Assembly (NCBI GenBank): GCA_010405405.1
Contig: MU004230.1
Coordinates: forward strand, 889,744-953,743
Length of the DNA: 64,000 nt
Source: Microthyrium microscopicum
Taxonomy: Eukaryota; Ascomycota; Dothideomycetes; Microthyriales; Microthyriaceae
Direction of reading: 5' to 3'
Both the position numbers and the translations under genes were made by a program. The notes beneath the pieces are model-generated. The model did not search any database. It was given only the letters and a program-made list of their open reading frames with translations, and was not told the origin of the DNA. Of this stretch, positions 1-11,393 are shown piece after piece (the first letter of the stretch is position 1; each line of letters starts with the position of its first letter).

Positions 1-237
1 TGGCAACTAGATTTCCCTAGTAGCATCTAAAGATGTGATGATTCAAGTTGGGATGCAAGTCAATCGCAAGATCTCATTGTTTCGATGACAGTGAAAACCA
101 TAAGACCTTCCAGTGTGATATACTGGCAGCAGTGTAGTACCTTGAAATTGAATTCATGCGACACCATGATTAGTCAAAACTGGCACGCTGCCATATCATA
201 TAATCTTTATACTAATTCACTATTGGGGTATCTGAAA

Positions 238-1877
238 CTATTTTTCGTCATTTTTCTTCCCTTTTGCCTGTTTTGCCTTCTCCTGCGCAATTGCCTTTCC
301 TTTTTTGCGCTTCTCGCCTACATATTTCCACCCACGGCTCCAGCCTGCCGTGGCAAAGCCTTTTATGGACTGACTCCAGCTGGGCCACTTGACAGTGTGC
401 TGAATCGAGGAGATAACCGCATCTTTGACACCCTCTTCCTCTCCGGCGATCCGTCGGTCAAAGTCGCCACCTTCTCTCTTCTTGAAGCCTTTCTCATCCT
501 CATCGCGACTCTCTTCCATCATGCGTGCAAAGTCAGCGCCGGGAATCTGCCACTTCTTGCGATACTCCATGTAAAGCTTTGCACGGAACGCAGCAGGCAG
601 TCGACGTACCATGTTGCCGCGCTTGATCGGATCCATGTCCTGCTCCATACCACAATCACATCGTGGATCATGCAGCCAATCGCGACTCTTGCAGCGCACA
701 TCTTTGTACTCGACATTCGGCAGCTCCCCAACCAGCGGCGAGTAGAGCTGGCGGAAGTTTGGTAGCTGATTGGTGACGATATTGCGTATCTTGTTCGGGT
801 CTTCGCCGCGGAACTCCATGCGTGGGTCGCCCATGTAGCTGATGCTAGCAATTTTAGTGTACAATTCAAGCTCAGTGAAGCGTGGGCCGAGCATGAGGAG
901 TGCAGTGCGTAGGGCGGATATGAGGTTGAGTTGGTTGGCAAGGCGGACTGTTGGGTCGTCGCGCAGGATCTTAACGGGTTTGTGTAATCGCCCGGCGAGG
1001 TAGAGTGTGTCCCAGGTGCTGAGATCTCGGCGCAGGGTGTCGAGATTGACGACGCCGTACTTTATCATGGTACCATTGATGGTTATGTAAGGATTGAAGT
1101 AGACGCCTGCGCCCCAGTTGTCCTGGACTCTACTGACGACTCCGGATCCCATGTGTCGTAGGAAGGAGTAGTGTTCCGGGTATTGTTGAATATTCAGAGA
1201 GTGCCAGTGCTGTGTATGGCTCACTCCGAATATAAAATCAATAACCTTTCCGCCTCCGGTCTGCCATTTCGTGATAGCTTCCGGTGCATGCGGATGTGGT
1301 GTTAAGCTTGAAGGTGTTGGTCCCGACGATCCAGATTGGGAAAAGACTCCAGAGCCATATGCGAACGCATACCTAATTGGGGCACGAAACTGCCATAACA
1401 TTTGTCTCAGCGATTCCTTGAACTCTTCGTTGATTTTCATATGCTGATTATATCCAAACTCTTTATGCGGTAGTTGCGTAAATTTCGTGATGCTCCAGTC
1501 CGGGTCGTCTTCCCATCCCGATGGAAGCGACTGGTTGAATGACTCTGAACTTTTGAAGCTCGTCGAGCTTTGTATAGATGCACTGGAGCTGCTACTCGCA
1601 GTGGAAGCCTTGGAAGCAGCTTTTTGAGACTCGAGTTCTGCTTCATCGTGCGTAATTCGTTTCTCCTTAAAGTCCTCCGGCGAGGATCCGCTTGCGAAAG
1701 TTCGACGGAATAGAGGTTGGGAGCCACGGTACCAGGCAATATGCGATAGAAGGATAGTATGGCTAGAAGTTACAGAGTAAAACACCCTCGGATTCTATCA
1801 ATTGGTGTTAGTTTGTATAAGCTTGCAACAATGGTAGGAGCTCCATTTACCACGAAGCGGACCGCGGCCATGGCCAT
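238..1877 (-). CDS. TAM41: Mitochondrial phosphatidate cytidylyltransferase (CDP-DAG synthase), Tam41
   Basis: Two exons on the minus strand: 1877-1851 (9 codons) and 1794-238, about 527 aa. The intron starts GTAAAT, has an ACTAAC branch site and ends ATTGATAG; it is needed because the long frame has a stop just before 1794 and no good ATG until about 1440. The product matches the Tam41 family: a nucleotidyltransferase motif (FAYGSGVF) about 145 residues in, then DFIFGV, conserved HWHSLN and HYSFLRHMG blocks, and GAGVYFNPY. Family role: makes CDP-diacylglycerol from phosphatidic acid and CTP at the matrix side of the inner mitochondrial membrane for cardiolipin synthesis. The N terminus is Arg/Ser-rich without acids up to GSSPEDF, fitting a mitochondrial presequence. 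A Ser-rich low-complexity stretch follows at roughly residues 70-95. The C terminus is very Lys-rich. Diverges from BIR1 with about 520 bp between start codons. Confidence 0.93.
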
Positions 1878-2396
1878 CACCAATACGCTTCAAGCGCAGA
1901 CCCAATGCTTGAGGACTAGAAGTGATCAGAAACGTTGGATTTGAAAAGAATCATATTGGCACAGCTGGCACTGAATTCCAAAGCTTTTTTCATCTAATGT
2001 TAATCACACAACACATAAACAAGCACTGATCAAGGGAGAGCCACGTGATATGATTAGATCTTGATGTCGGCCAAATATCGGAACCAAATCCACGCAAATT
2101 CTAGTTGACAGGCGGCAAAATAAGCACATTTCACAATAGCGCGCTTATTCCGACGCCAGAAGCTCAACGCCAAGGTTTATGGTCCAAGCTCCTGGTAGCA
2201 ACGACCTCTACTTCAATTTGTAAACACTGGTCGCGCTCATAACTCTTGCTTCTAACAACCATCATCACTCTATTGCTCTACACTTTTTGGTTCATCACCA
2301 CTTCCAAATTAGGAAGCAGATACGCGCTCTAACTCCTCCTCATTCTAGCCATTACCCAGATCTACAACTATAGTAAGGAATAGAAACCCTGGGGCA
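1878..2396. promoter_or_regulatory. Divergent TAM41/BIR1 intergenic promoter region with a CACGTG box
   Basis: The 519 bp between the two start codons must carry both promoters and 5' UTRs. At 2041-2049 it contains CCACGTGAT, whose reverse complement ATCACGTG fits the RTCACRTG site bound by Cbf1-type bHLH factors. The BIR1-proximal half is rich in CT and CA tracts, typical of ascomycete 5' UTRs. The motif is seen directly; its use is inferred. Confidence 0.4.
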
Positions 2397-4568
2397 ATGC
2401 CTCCCGAGAATGCCCACATGTCGTCTGGGCGCCTGGCCACCTTCATGGTGGGCCAGGGCCCAAAACGTCGAGCCTCGTCAGCGAAAAAGCGCGGCGGCGC
2501 TGCCCTCCTACGCTGGCCGCACGCCAAACCAAGCCCAGAAGAGCTTGCCAAATCAGGGTTCTATTACGTTCCCAGCGCCTCAAGTCCCGACAACTGCCAA
2601 TGCTTTGCCTGCGGAGTCATGCTCGATGGTTGGGAACCGGAGGACATACCGGCATTAGAGCATCATGCCCATAGGACCGAATGCGCTTGGGCGCTCCAGT
2701 GCTATATCAAACATAAATTCGACATTGACGAACCCATTGACGAAGACCCAATGTCCGAAGAATATGTCAAAGGACGCGAAGCTACCTTCGAAGGATGGCC
2801 TCACGAAGGCAAAAGAGGTTGGAAGTGCAAGGTCGCGAAGGTTTGTCGCGTTTTTTGTTCTCCAGGCGGGCGCTAATACATCTTAGATGGTTGAGGCCGG
2901 TTGGTTCTTCGACCCAAGTCCATCAATGGAGGATGGCGTTACCTGCGCATACTGCCAAACAGAAATTGGTGGATGGGAGCGCAAAGATGATCCTATGTAA
3001 GTCTCCTGGCATCTCTTCTCAACAAGTACTCAATCCTTTTCAGTGAGGAACATAAAAAGCGATCAGATTGCGCGTTCTTTGAACTCGTTGATCGTTACGC
3101 TTCAACCCGTCCCCCAAAAGCTAAGCGAGCCCGAACTTCTAAGGCCTCAAGAGCTTCCTCTCAATCAAACACATCGATGATGTCCATGCCCGCGCTTGAT
3201 GCGACTATTCTCACCGAGCCTGATGATGACACGGTGCTCACCACAGCTTCAAAGTCCTCAAAAGGTCGTAAAAAGGCCGTGGGCGCCAAAGCCACCAAGG
3301 GACGGTCCAAAAAATCAGTGATCTTGGACGAAGAACGCTTTGTGGATGCAACTGAGCCTCTCATTGCTGATGTGAAACCTGTTCGACAAACACGACGCCA
3401 AGCAAGCAGACAAGCTTCTGCACAGATCGACACGTCCAACTCAGACATCCAGCCGAAAGCCACACGCGGTAAGGCCGCAAAAGCTGCGGCGAGAGTCATC
3501 TCCATTGCTGAGGATCCCTCATCTCCACCTGCAAGAGGCACCAAACGCATGAGCGACGGCTCTGAAAAAGACGACTCTGCTGCTTCTAATGATACTGTCA
3601 TAAGATCGCAGCCTAAAACCCAAAAACAAGGCACTAAACGCACATCCAATGGCAAAGCTAAAACTTCCGAGCTCTATTCTTCCATCATTATACTTGATGA
3701 GGCTCCGGCAATATTCGAAGATACCACCAGTCCTATGCCTGCAAAGCGGGCTAAAAGGGCAGTTTCCCGCCAGCCATCGCGTCAGCCATCGAGACAGCCT
3801 CTCCAAGAGATCGCACCAGAAGCCCCTCCAGCCAGTATAGATGAGTTTAAGATGTTCTCTAACAGCGATTTCGACCAGGCTATATCCGGCACACCAGAGC
3901 AAGCTACACCTGTGCCATCTCAGGATGGCGAGGAGTCCGATCCACCCACACCAACGCCAGTCCACAAATCAATCTCTATGCCAAAGCGAAAGAGTGGGCG
4001 GACTACTGCTGCAACACCTCGTGCCACGATCGGAACTCCAGCGAAGGCGCAATCTGCACAACGCATGGCTACGCCGTCAATTTCTCCACAGGCATCAGAC
4101 GCCGAAAATCAACCTCCCTCCAGCCGCCCGAATATCCGCGGCCTCCAACTCAACCCCATCTCGCCTATGCGCCTGCCATTGCAAAGCACACCAAAAACAT
4201 CTCCATCCAAAAACATCGTCTCTCGCCTTCGCACCGAGTTCCCTTGGTCACCTGCCGATCTAGATCTGGTATTCGCTGAGCTTTCTCCCTCCAAGCGCGC
4301 TGAGCCAGATAAGGAGAACATCGTCCCAGTTCATCCCAGCGCAGATATGAACAATCTCGACAAGAAAGGTCTCCATGACACAGTCGCAGCCGTTCGTCAG
4401 CACATGACCACCGAAGAACGCAATATGACCGTGGAGCAATGGATTCGCCATATCGCGCGCAAGAACGAGGCTTCGCTTAAAGCGCAATGTGAGGCACGTG
4501 TGACCATGTTTGAGCGACAGGCTGCGCGCGCTATGCGAGCACTGGAGGGGATTGAAGTCCAACGCTAA
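2397..4568 (+). CDS. BIR1: BIR-domain protein Bir1 (survivin homologue, chromosomal passenger complex)
   Basis: Three exons: 2397-2840, 2887-2996 and 3044-4568, about 692 aa. Both introns have clear signals and the second junction rebuilds a textbook BIR motif (DDPIEEHKKRSDCAFF). Two BIR zinc folds are visible: the first around residues 15-105 (CQCFACG, GWEP, H...H...C) with an insertion rich in Lys/Arg before it, the second around residues 120-190 (CAYCQ, GWERKDDP, EHKKRSDC). The remaining 500 residues are low-complexity and basic/Ser-rich, with a short SRQP tandem repeat near 3767-3800 and several TPxx/SPxx phospho-type motifs. The C-terminal end (MTVEQWIRHIARKNE to the end) is helical and likely the conserved partner-binding end. 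In fungi Bir1 joins Aurora, INCENP and borealin-like subunits at centromeres. Fungal length is usually 700-1000 aa, so this fits. The start is the first ATG in frame; a further upstream exon cannot be excluded. Confidence 0.92.
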
Positions 4569-6245
4569 GCGCTGAACACTGTCATGCCACGATGATCATA
4601 ACGGTCGACACTTTCACTGAGGAAGCAGAACGGGTTGGGTTATCATTATAAGCGTTTTAGCGTGTGTTTTCTGTTCTTGTTGCTGTTTCTTGTTCTGTTG
4701 TTTCTCGTTTTGCTCTAGTTTCTGTTTTATTGTTCTGCTCTTTTAATGTTTGCTTGGGCCTGGGTTCATGTTGCATCGGATTGGTCTTTTGGGTTGACGA
4801 TCTGCTTTGGGCCTTGTCTACCGCCATGATGATCATCGTCAAGTCGCGCAGCTCCTACTCCGGTAGTGAGATCCTTCTTGGCGATACATCGAGTCGTGCA
4901 GCTCCTGCTTCGGTAGTGAGATCCTGCTTGGTGATACCACAAGTTCTGCAGCTCCTACACTCGTAGTTGAGATCGTTTTTGGTGGTGTCCTTCAATGGTC
5001 ATGAAGCCAAGGCACCGAGTACTTTGGTAGGGGTCACACTCTGTTATTATAGGCTTTCTGTGTCCTGGGTCCTGCCGGTATTGACTGGCTTTTAATGAAA
5101 TATGTTTCGTAATCCTCATGTTCCAATGGAGTTTGTTCACGATTCATATCAACTAGCAGGCTTGAACAGGTCTTGAGGAACGAGCATGAACTCGTCAATG
5201 TAAGTTTCACTCCTGCGGTTTTCGCATCCAATACTGGCGACAAATAGTTAAACTATGCGTAAGAAGAGAGTGCACTGTCGACGTTGCTAGGCTCTGCCTA
5301 CCATACAGGTAGTAGTGCTTATGGGTAGGTTTCCAAGAGATAGTGGCTACCATTGTAGCCCATGAACAGCGTGTAGTAAAATCATCCATTGGGTAGCATT
5401 CACGTCGCCTCCCAATGCATTCAATCCGCCCTTTTGCAGCTTGTTCATCTCGAATCGCTAGTTCCAGTCGACTACGACAGCTTCCGACAAACACGAGAAT
5501 GGGCGATAGACTCTATGGTATAGTATATTGATGGAGTATAGACAGTGGCCTTCACCGCCAATCCTGTAGTGCTTACAGTTCCCTGAGCATTCTTCGCTTC
5601 TCTCTGAAGGGCGATATGTCAGCACCCTTCCTCGCCAAAGACAACCAGGTCTTCCTCTTCTCTTCCTCGTACACTTCCATCTCCTTTTTCTCTAACCTCA
5701 CTTTGTTCTCATCCATTACCATCCATTACCATTTCATTACCATTCATTACCATTCTTCTTGATACATTCTTGAATTTTTCATCATCATCATTATCTGTAA
5801 GTCATCCTATCTCCGCACCTTCTGGCTCATCAATTTTCTTCATTCGACCTTTGGCCATCTTTCCCATACCGCAAAGTCAAGCCTCAACTCGGCATGGATG
5901 AACAGACATATTGTCATTGACTCTCCCCATCAAGACATACATGCCTTGCTCATCCTCTTCTTGGTTCCAGAATCGACCGGTGTTCAGCCGTCGCGACTTC
6001 AACTTGATCGTTCCTTAATTTTGAATCTAGTCAAAATCCCTCAGAAGTTTTTGCTCTCAAACTAGCACAAGCCACAGATATACATTAAGCCCATCACCTT
6101 TCCATCACGACTGCTTAATCTGTCAACTTCGCGCCTCAGCCTTCTCCACTACACAAACTTCCCCAACGACATTCTTACGCGACGGTCTAAATATACTGAT
6201 AGCGGATGACGACGCTACAGAGCTTTAACGTACAACCAACCCACC
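4569..6245. other. Gene-poor stretch after BIR1
   Basis: No supported gene. It holds a 50-bp tandem repeat (listed separately), a strongly T/C-rich tract at about 5630-5770 with short reiterations of a CATTACCATT-like 10-mer, and a possible splice donor (CTGTAAGTCATCC) near 5795. The tract resembles a long fungal 5' UTR and could be the leader of a transcript entering the 6.2-kb region, but no conserved product supports this. Confidence 0.4.
4841..4977. repeat. 50-bp tandem repeat, nearly three copies
   Basis: Three imperfect copies start at 4841, 4891 and 4941, exactly 50 bp apart. Each begins with an AGTCG/AGTTC-YGCAGCTCCT core followed by a CGGTAGTGAGATCC-like segment. The third copy is the most diverged. 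It lies about 270 bp downstream of the BIR1 stop codon. No coding meaning is apparent since 50 is not a multiple of three. Confidence 0.8.
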
Positions 6246-7900
6246 ATGTCCAACAATAAGACCAAGAGACTGAGACGAGGTCGCAGACCAAAGAAACGCA
6301 AAATTTCTCACCAAACCTGTCCCAACACTTATACTTCCCCGCCCGATGCATGCTTATGCAGCCCTCTGGGCATGCTGAGAGATGGTAACTACGATCCAAA
6401 GAATGCTGCTGCTGGCTGTGTGCTGAAAGATGCAGTCTTGGACTCTTGGCAGTCGAAGAGCATGTTGCATCCAGTAGGCTCATGACGGGGTTGCAAATCA
6501 GGCAGTCCTTGGGGTCTTGGGGCTATCACATCAACCCACCGCTGATTTACCTCCTTCTCTTTTTCACATCACTTCTCCAGGAGAAGTCCAAAATCAGCAT
6601 GGGAGACTTGCCGCTTTCTGCGGCTGATTTGGAGCTACTCCAAGAGGCCATTCATTACGATGACTTGCGCCTGTGGCCTGCATCTTGAGGGAGAAACTTG
6701 GATTCGCCAGGCTCTATGATGAGGTTGCCAAATCACACTTCTTGGAATCCAAGGGGTACAACATTAATCCACCGCTCATTTACCTCTATCTTCTCTTCAT
6801 ACCATCTTCTCTTCATAACACTCCCTAAGCTGGTCTGGAGGGTCCGAATTTAAAATGGACCTTCACGCACTGTCTGCTGCGGAGGTGGAATTGCTTAATT
6901 TGGCAATCTCCTGCAAAGACGTGGCCCCGCCTGTTGAGGGCAAAACGCGGAGTGAAGATCTCCTCGCCTGCTACCACGCTGCTGTTACCAACAGCAGTGC
7001 TCCATTCCAGGCCAGCCCTTCAGTCGTCGACTGCCTCTGTGCGATGGCACGGCAGAGGGAGGAAGGCCAGACGGTATCAGAGGTGTTCCTGGCCTCATAA
7101 GATGATGCAGTTACCAACAGCAGTAACCCACTCCAGGTCAGCCCCAATGTCGTTGTCTGAATTCGTGAGATGGCCACCATAGAGGGAGGAAAGCCAGACG
7201 ACCTCAGATGTGTTCAGTCACCTTTGGGGAAGTCATAACCGACCGTCTGGTCTGCAGCTGGAAGAAGAAGGGTCATGTCGAGACGAGCTGCTGGAAACTC
7301 CAACATACAATGCAGCATGGAACAGGGCGAAACCTGGCTGTGCCGACTGCTACGACGAGGCCATTGCCGAGAACATAATGGGCGTATTTCAAACTGCGTG
7401 GAACATTACAGAAGTTGGCCTCGATGCACGAGAATTCATCATTAATCTCCAGAACCCCTTTGCAAGCTGGACAGAATACACAAGTCTCGCATGTCTTCGC
7501 CTTTCTCATCAACCATCTTCCTTGTCAACCATCTTCCTCATCAATCATCCTCAGGACCCATGGCAAACTGGGCAGAATACACAAGTCCTGAGTCTCTTCG
7601 TCTTCCTTATCAACCATCCGGTCAAATTCAGGCCTTGATGCACGAGACTTCGTCATTAATCCTCAGAACCCCTGGCAAGCCAGAATACGCAAGTCTGTGG
7701 TGTTTTTGTCTTTCTTATCAACCATCTGGTTAAATCCGCTACTCAACAAATGGTCGCCGCGTCAACGCAAACGCATTACAACGCAGTCGACTACTACGGT
7801 GTCTTCGTCCTTCTCATACATCACTTAATCAAATCCACTATCAAACAGATGGTCGCACCGTCAACGCAAACGCATTACAACGCAGTCAACTACTACAGTG
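6246..7900 (+). pseudogene. Degenerate, tandemly duplicated coding-like region of unknown family
   Basis: Short open stretches with protein-like composition recur here, but no single frame holds. Two start with related sequence: one at 6600 (GDLPLSAADLELLQEAI) and one at 6855 (DLHALSAAEVELLNLAI), and each is preceded by a related T/C-rich segment (CCACCGCTSATTTACCTC). A further 126-bp direct duplication links 6984 and 7110 (both GTTACCAACAGCAGT), and a 99-bp one links 7750 and 7849. Other partial copies sharing a TTCGYCYTTCTYAT-type core occur at about 7495-7740. Copies contain stops and shifts relative to one another. An ORF at 6246-6485 (79 aa, very basic N terminus) may be a first exon. 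I do not recognise the family; the LSAADxELLxxAI pattern recalls a start motif found in some small ascomycete proteins, which is only an impression. Confidence 0.35.
7750..7900. repeat. 99-bp tandem repeat
   Basis: ATGGTCGCCGCGTCAACGCA at 7750 is repeated with few changes at 7849, and both are followed by the same AACGCATTACAACGCAGTC block. A third, more diverged partial copy of the flank precedes 7750. The 99-bp period is a multiple of three, consistent with a formerly coding array. Confidence 0.75.
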
Positions 7901-10900
7901 TCATCATTTCCTGGATAGTATCTAGACCATCACCGTTTTGGCCTGAATTTCTCGGGAGGATCACATATACTCACCTGTTGAACCCCATTGCGCATTCCCC
8001 TTAGTTTAGTTTACGCCATAACAACGCCATCAAAACGTCTGACAAATACTTTACAACCTCAGGTGTTTGCTTTACTTTCCTTCCTAACGTTCAGTCATAG
8101 AATAGGTCAAAGCGCGCTATGGGCTATTAATCGTGGGAACGCAAAGGCTGCCTCATTTGTTATTAGCCTATGCATAAGATCACTAAACTCAACTCTAAGC
8201 TCAGGATTGATATGAAACTCTCAGAGCGAGCTTGCGAGCGTGAGAGTCACGAGCGATAGGGAGTCACGAATAAAGAGAGAGGTATTGAAGCTATTTGATG
8301 ACATGAAGGTGTAAACAATCTGTTCGACTTAGCGTTAAGGGGGCCAGGGCCGTTATCTTGAGCCACTTGAGCGCAACACTTGGTCTGGTCTATATTACCC
8401 TACCATGGCTATGCGGATGTGACATGGCCTTGGACGGCTCAGCCATTCGGCGGATTAGAGCGGGTATGGTTACAGGGGCTTGGAGATGTGGAGTGTAAAC
8501 TTCATAGCCAAGACGTTTATGAATACTTCGTATTGGGTTGGGAAATTGTTCCTGGGATGAAGGGAGAGTATTTCGAGTAAACGCTTAGCTCAGAGTACAG
8601 AGACGAGAAGCATTAGACGTGAAATTAGTTCCAGCAATGGTAGCCAAAACTAGAGCCAACTCGCTACATTACTCTACTGATGAGCTATCGCTAGAAGTCA
8701 ACATAAGAAAAACTTCTTGAGACGCTACATTGTGTTTACATAGTTAGACTTGGTCCCACGATTCACTTTCGCTTAGAATTTGTTTCGATCACCACGTGGA
8801 AAAACTTGAAACTTTCCAGAAAATTTGTGCGTCGATCGTACATGTTGCAGAATACGATCTTGGTGATCATGCAAGATGTTGAGCAAAAATCCGATTGCGG
8901 CTGTACACAACTGACTCGTTGTTTTTCGAATGTGCTTCCAGGTTCATAGAATATGCTTCCAAGTCCTTAGGATGAAAACATGTTGAAAGTTCTTTCAACT
9001 GACCTCAAGGGTAACTTTCCAGCAAAAGAGATGCAGATTGAGTCTAGCGATATACAAGCGTCCATGTTCAACTCCTGTGCGGTGAGAATTTTGGATGTAT
9101 CCAAAGTCTCACTCCTGGTTGTCCTAAAACGATTGTACCACAATTTCTTGGAGAAGGCTTACAAGGCTGGGACTGATTCATGCAGTTGGCGGTAAAAACG
9201 TGACCGCGTTCTAGACCAAAGATTCAAAAAGTGGTGCCGAAATACTGCTGCAGAATTTTTAAGGCTGGTTGCTTGCACAGCTCTAGATCGCTGGAGAAAT
9301 ATATTATCGATAAATATTCAAACGTTGGAGAGAAAGGGAGAGATTAAAATATAGCTTCCCATGATCATTATTCTGAGAGGTCCTACCATGCGAGTTTTCT
9401 CCTCGATATCCTAAATTACAATCATTCAAACATAATATCCAGGAACCAGGAGTGGCCAGTAAGGCGCAGGAAGTGCTTAGACCAACCGTTTGCACTCGTT
9501 TGCGAGTAGTACTCTAAGATTGAACCGAAGATCAATTGCTCGTCAAAATCTAGCGAAAGAATAAGAATGTTTAACCGTGCTTAGCGAAAGCAATAATGAG
9601 CGGCTGGTCTTCGTGTTTACCGTATTTGCAACTTCTTCATTACGACGCGGCATATGAGTAGCGAGATGAGATATCACTCTTTTGGCAGGTAGATATGAGA
9701 TGAAAGATTTACACCCTTAAGGCTGCTTTCAGCGCTGATGAAGATTGAAAAGTCAAAGAAAAAAGTTATCACTCTCGCGTGAGCCGTTGGTCGGCTCCTC
9801 TTGGATGGCTCAGCCTTGCGATGCAGCTAATAGGGCCGATAACCAATGAGAAGGCGTCAACCAGAGTCTCATCTCCCGAAAGTGGCGGCCAGGACGCGGT
9901 TGTGACCGCAAAAGTAACGGTCCCAGACTCCAGAGAGCGGGCAATGATGAAAGGTCGTTTGGCTGGTGGATTTGCTTTTGTTCGTCTAATCTCATGAAGT
10001 AGATCTTTTGGGTGAGGTTTCAGTGCGGGGAGATTTGATGACAGCGAGATGTAAGTAAGCAGACCACTCAGTGATGAGAAATTATGTCGCGTTCTGGACG
10101 CGTTCCTCATTGGGAAAACCAAATTGATGAAGTTAGTGCATAATACTAGAGCATAAGCCGTGTTCGGCAATTGAAAGTCAAGCAACAGAGGCTTAAGCAT
10201 TGAGCAAGGCGTTGAAAGTGCGACAAAGCCATGGCAGAGACTCGAGAGAGGATTTGGAAAGCATGAAAAGGGGTGATACAGACTCAATCACAAAGCTGGA
10301 AGCTGCAAGCACAAAAGCACAGCAGGGGAAATACAACAGCTTGTGCTCACTGGGCAAGTGGATTTGATGTCAATTGTCAGATGAGCCACCTGTTTCTTTT
10401 GTTTCTTTTGTTTCTTTTGAGGCTTTGACGCTTTGACGCTTTAAGGGGGATACGGTACAGTACAAGTACAGTGTAAAATCTGGTGATTGTGATTGTGTTT
10501 CATATCAACAGCCAAACAGCCATATCCAAAGTTCAAACAGCCATGGCCCATCAGAACATTTGCACCGGGACTCGGGAGTCTGAGCGGAGTTCATTCTGGC
10601 ACCCTGGGGCCTGGGGGACCCTGACTCCCTGTACTGAGCGCGCCAATCTCTCAGAATGTAGTGGGCTGCTCTGAGCCTCTGTGACAGCGTAAGATGCCTT
10701 TGGATTTTGGTGGGAGTTGTAGAGCAAAGAACTGTTGGCTCTCAGACCAATGCGCGGAAGGAGCCACTAGGATGCAGCATGCTAGGCAGGGATCCAGGGC
10801 TTTTCAGGGATACAGCACCCTGTTGAGCGCCACTAACTGCAGCCCGGGTGCACGTTTCACGGGGATTCTTTCCTTTCTAGCCAATGGCGACTGGGCTGTA

Positions 10901-11080
10901 CCTTCCTCCCTCCAAAATTGATAGCAGCCGCAAAGCAGCCGTGCGTGACTGCCAATCTTGCAATCGACTCCCACAGACTCACAGAGTGCACAGTTGCACC
11001 TTCCTTCAAGCTCAAGGCGTTCGGCGTTGGCAGACTTGTGGACTGGCCAGTGGCAGTTGCGACTTTGGCTTGATCTCACA
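7901..11080. other. Long intergenic stretch without a supported gene
   Basis: About 3.2 kb. Only short frames occur and none has recognisable motifs or convincing splice partners. The stretch includes a small purine-rich segment near 8220-8280 and a microrepeat at 10392-10442. The last 300 bases before 11394 become T/C-rich and are probably the 5' UTR of the next gene. Confidence 0.4.
10392..10442. repeat. Two adjacent 9-bp microrepeats
   Basis: GTTTCTTTT is repeated three times from 10392, immediately followed by two and a half copies of GCTTTGACG. Simple slippage-type repeats with no evident function. Confidence 0.75.
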
Positions 11081-11393
11081 GTCTCACGGTCTCACTTGGG
11101 AAGTTGAGACTCTACTACTCCATACTCCACCTTGACTCTCGCTTCTTCTCTCTCGCTTCTTCATCTAACGACCCATACTCTACTTCTTCACCCTTCATTC
11201 TCGGCGCTGGTTGCTCTTTGCTATCTATCCGCTTTGCTTGCATCGCCGGTATTCCTCTTCTCACTTGCCCATCTCTCTGAGCTGTGCCGCCCACATTCCT
11301 TATATTCTTTAATGCTTCTCGCCTGCTCCAAGGTTTGATAGCTCCTGAGTCCATTTACCTTGTCTCATCCATTCTCTTTGTTCTGCTTTCAAG

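Noticed and set aside
85-765. 226-codon frame on the plus strand
   Set aside because: Lies antisense to the conserved C-terminal part of TAM41 and has no motifs of its own.
3161-3965. Long minus-strand frames inside BIR1
   Set aside because: Shadows of the Ser/Ala/Lys-rich BIR1 coding exon.
9769-10287. 172-codon minus-strand frame
   Set aside because: No recognisable motif, atypical composition and no splice partners; another frame of similar openness lies opposite, so probably chance.
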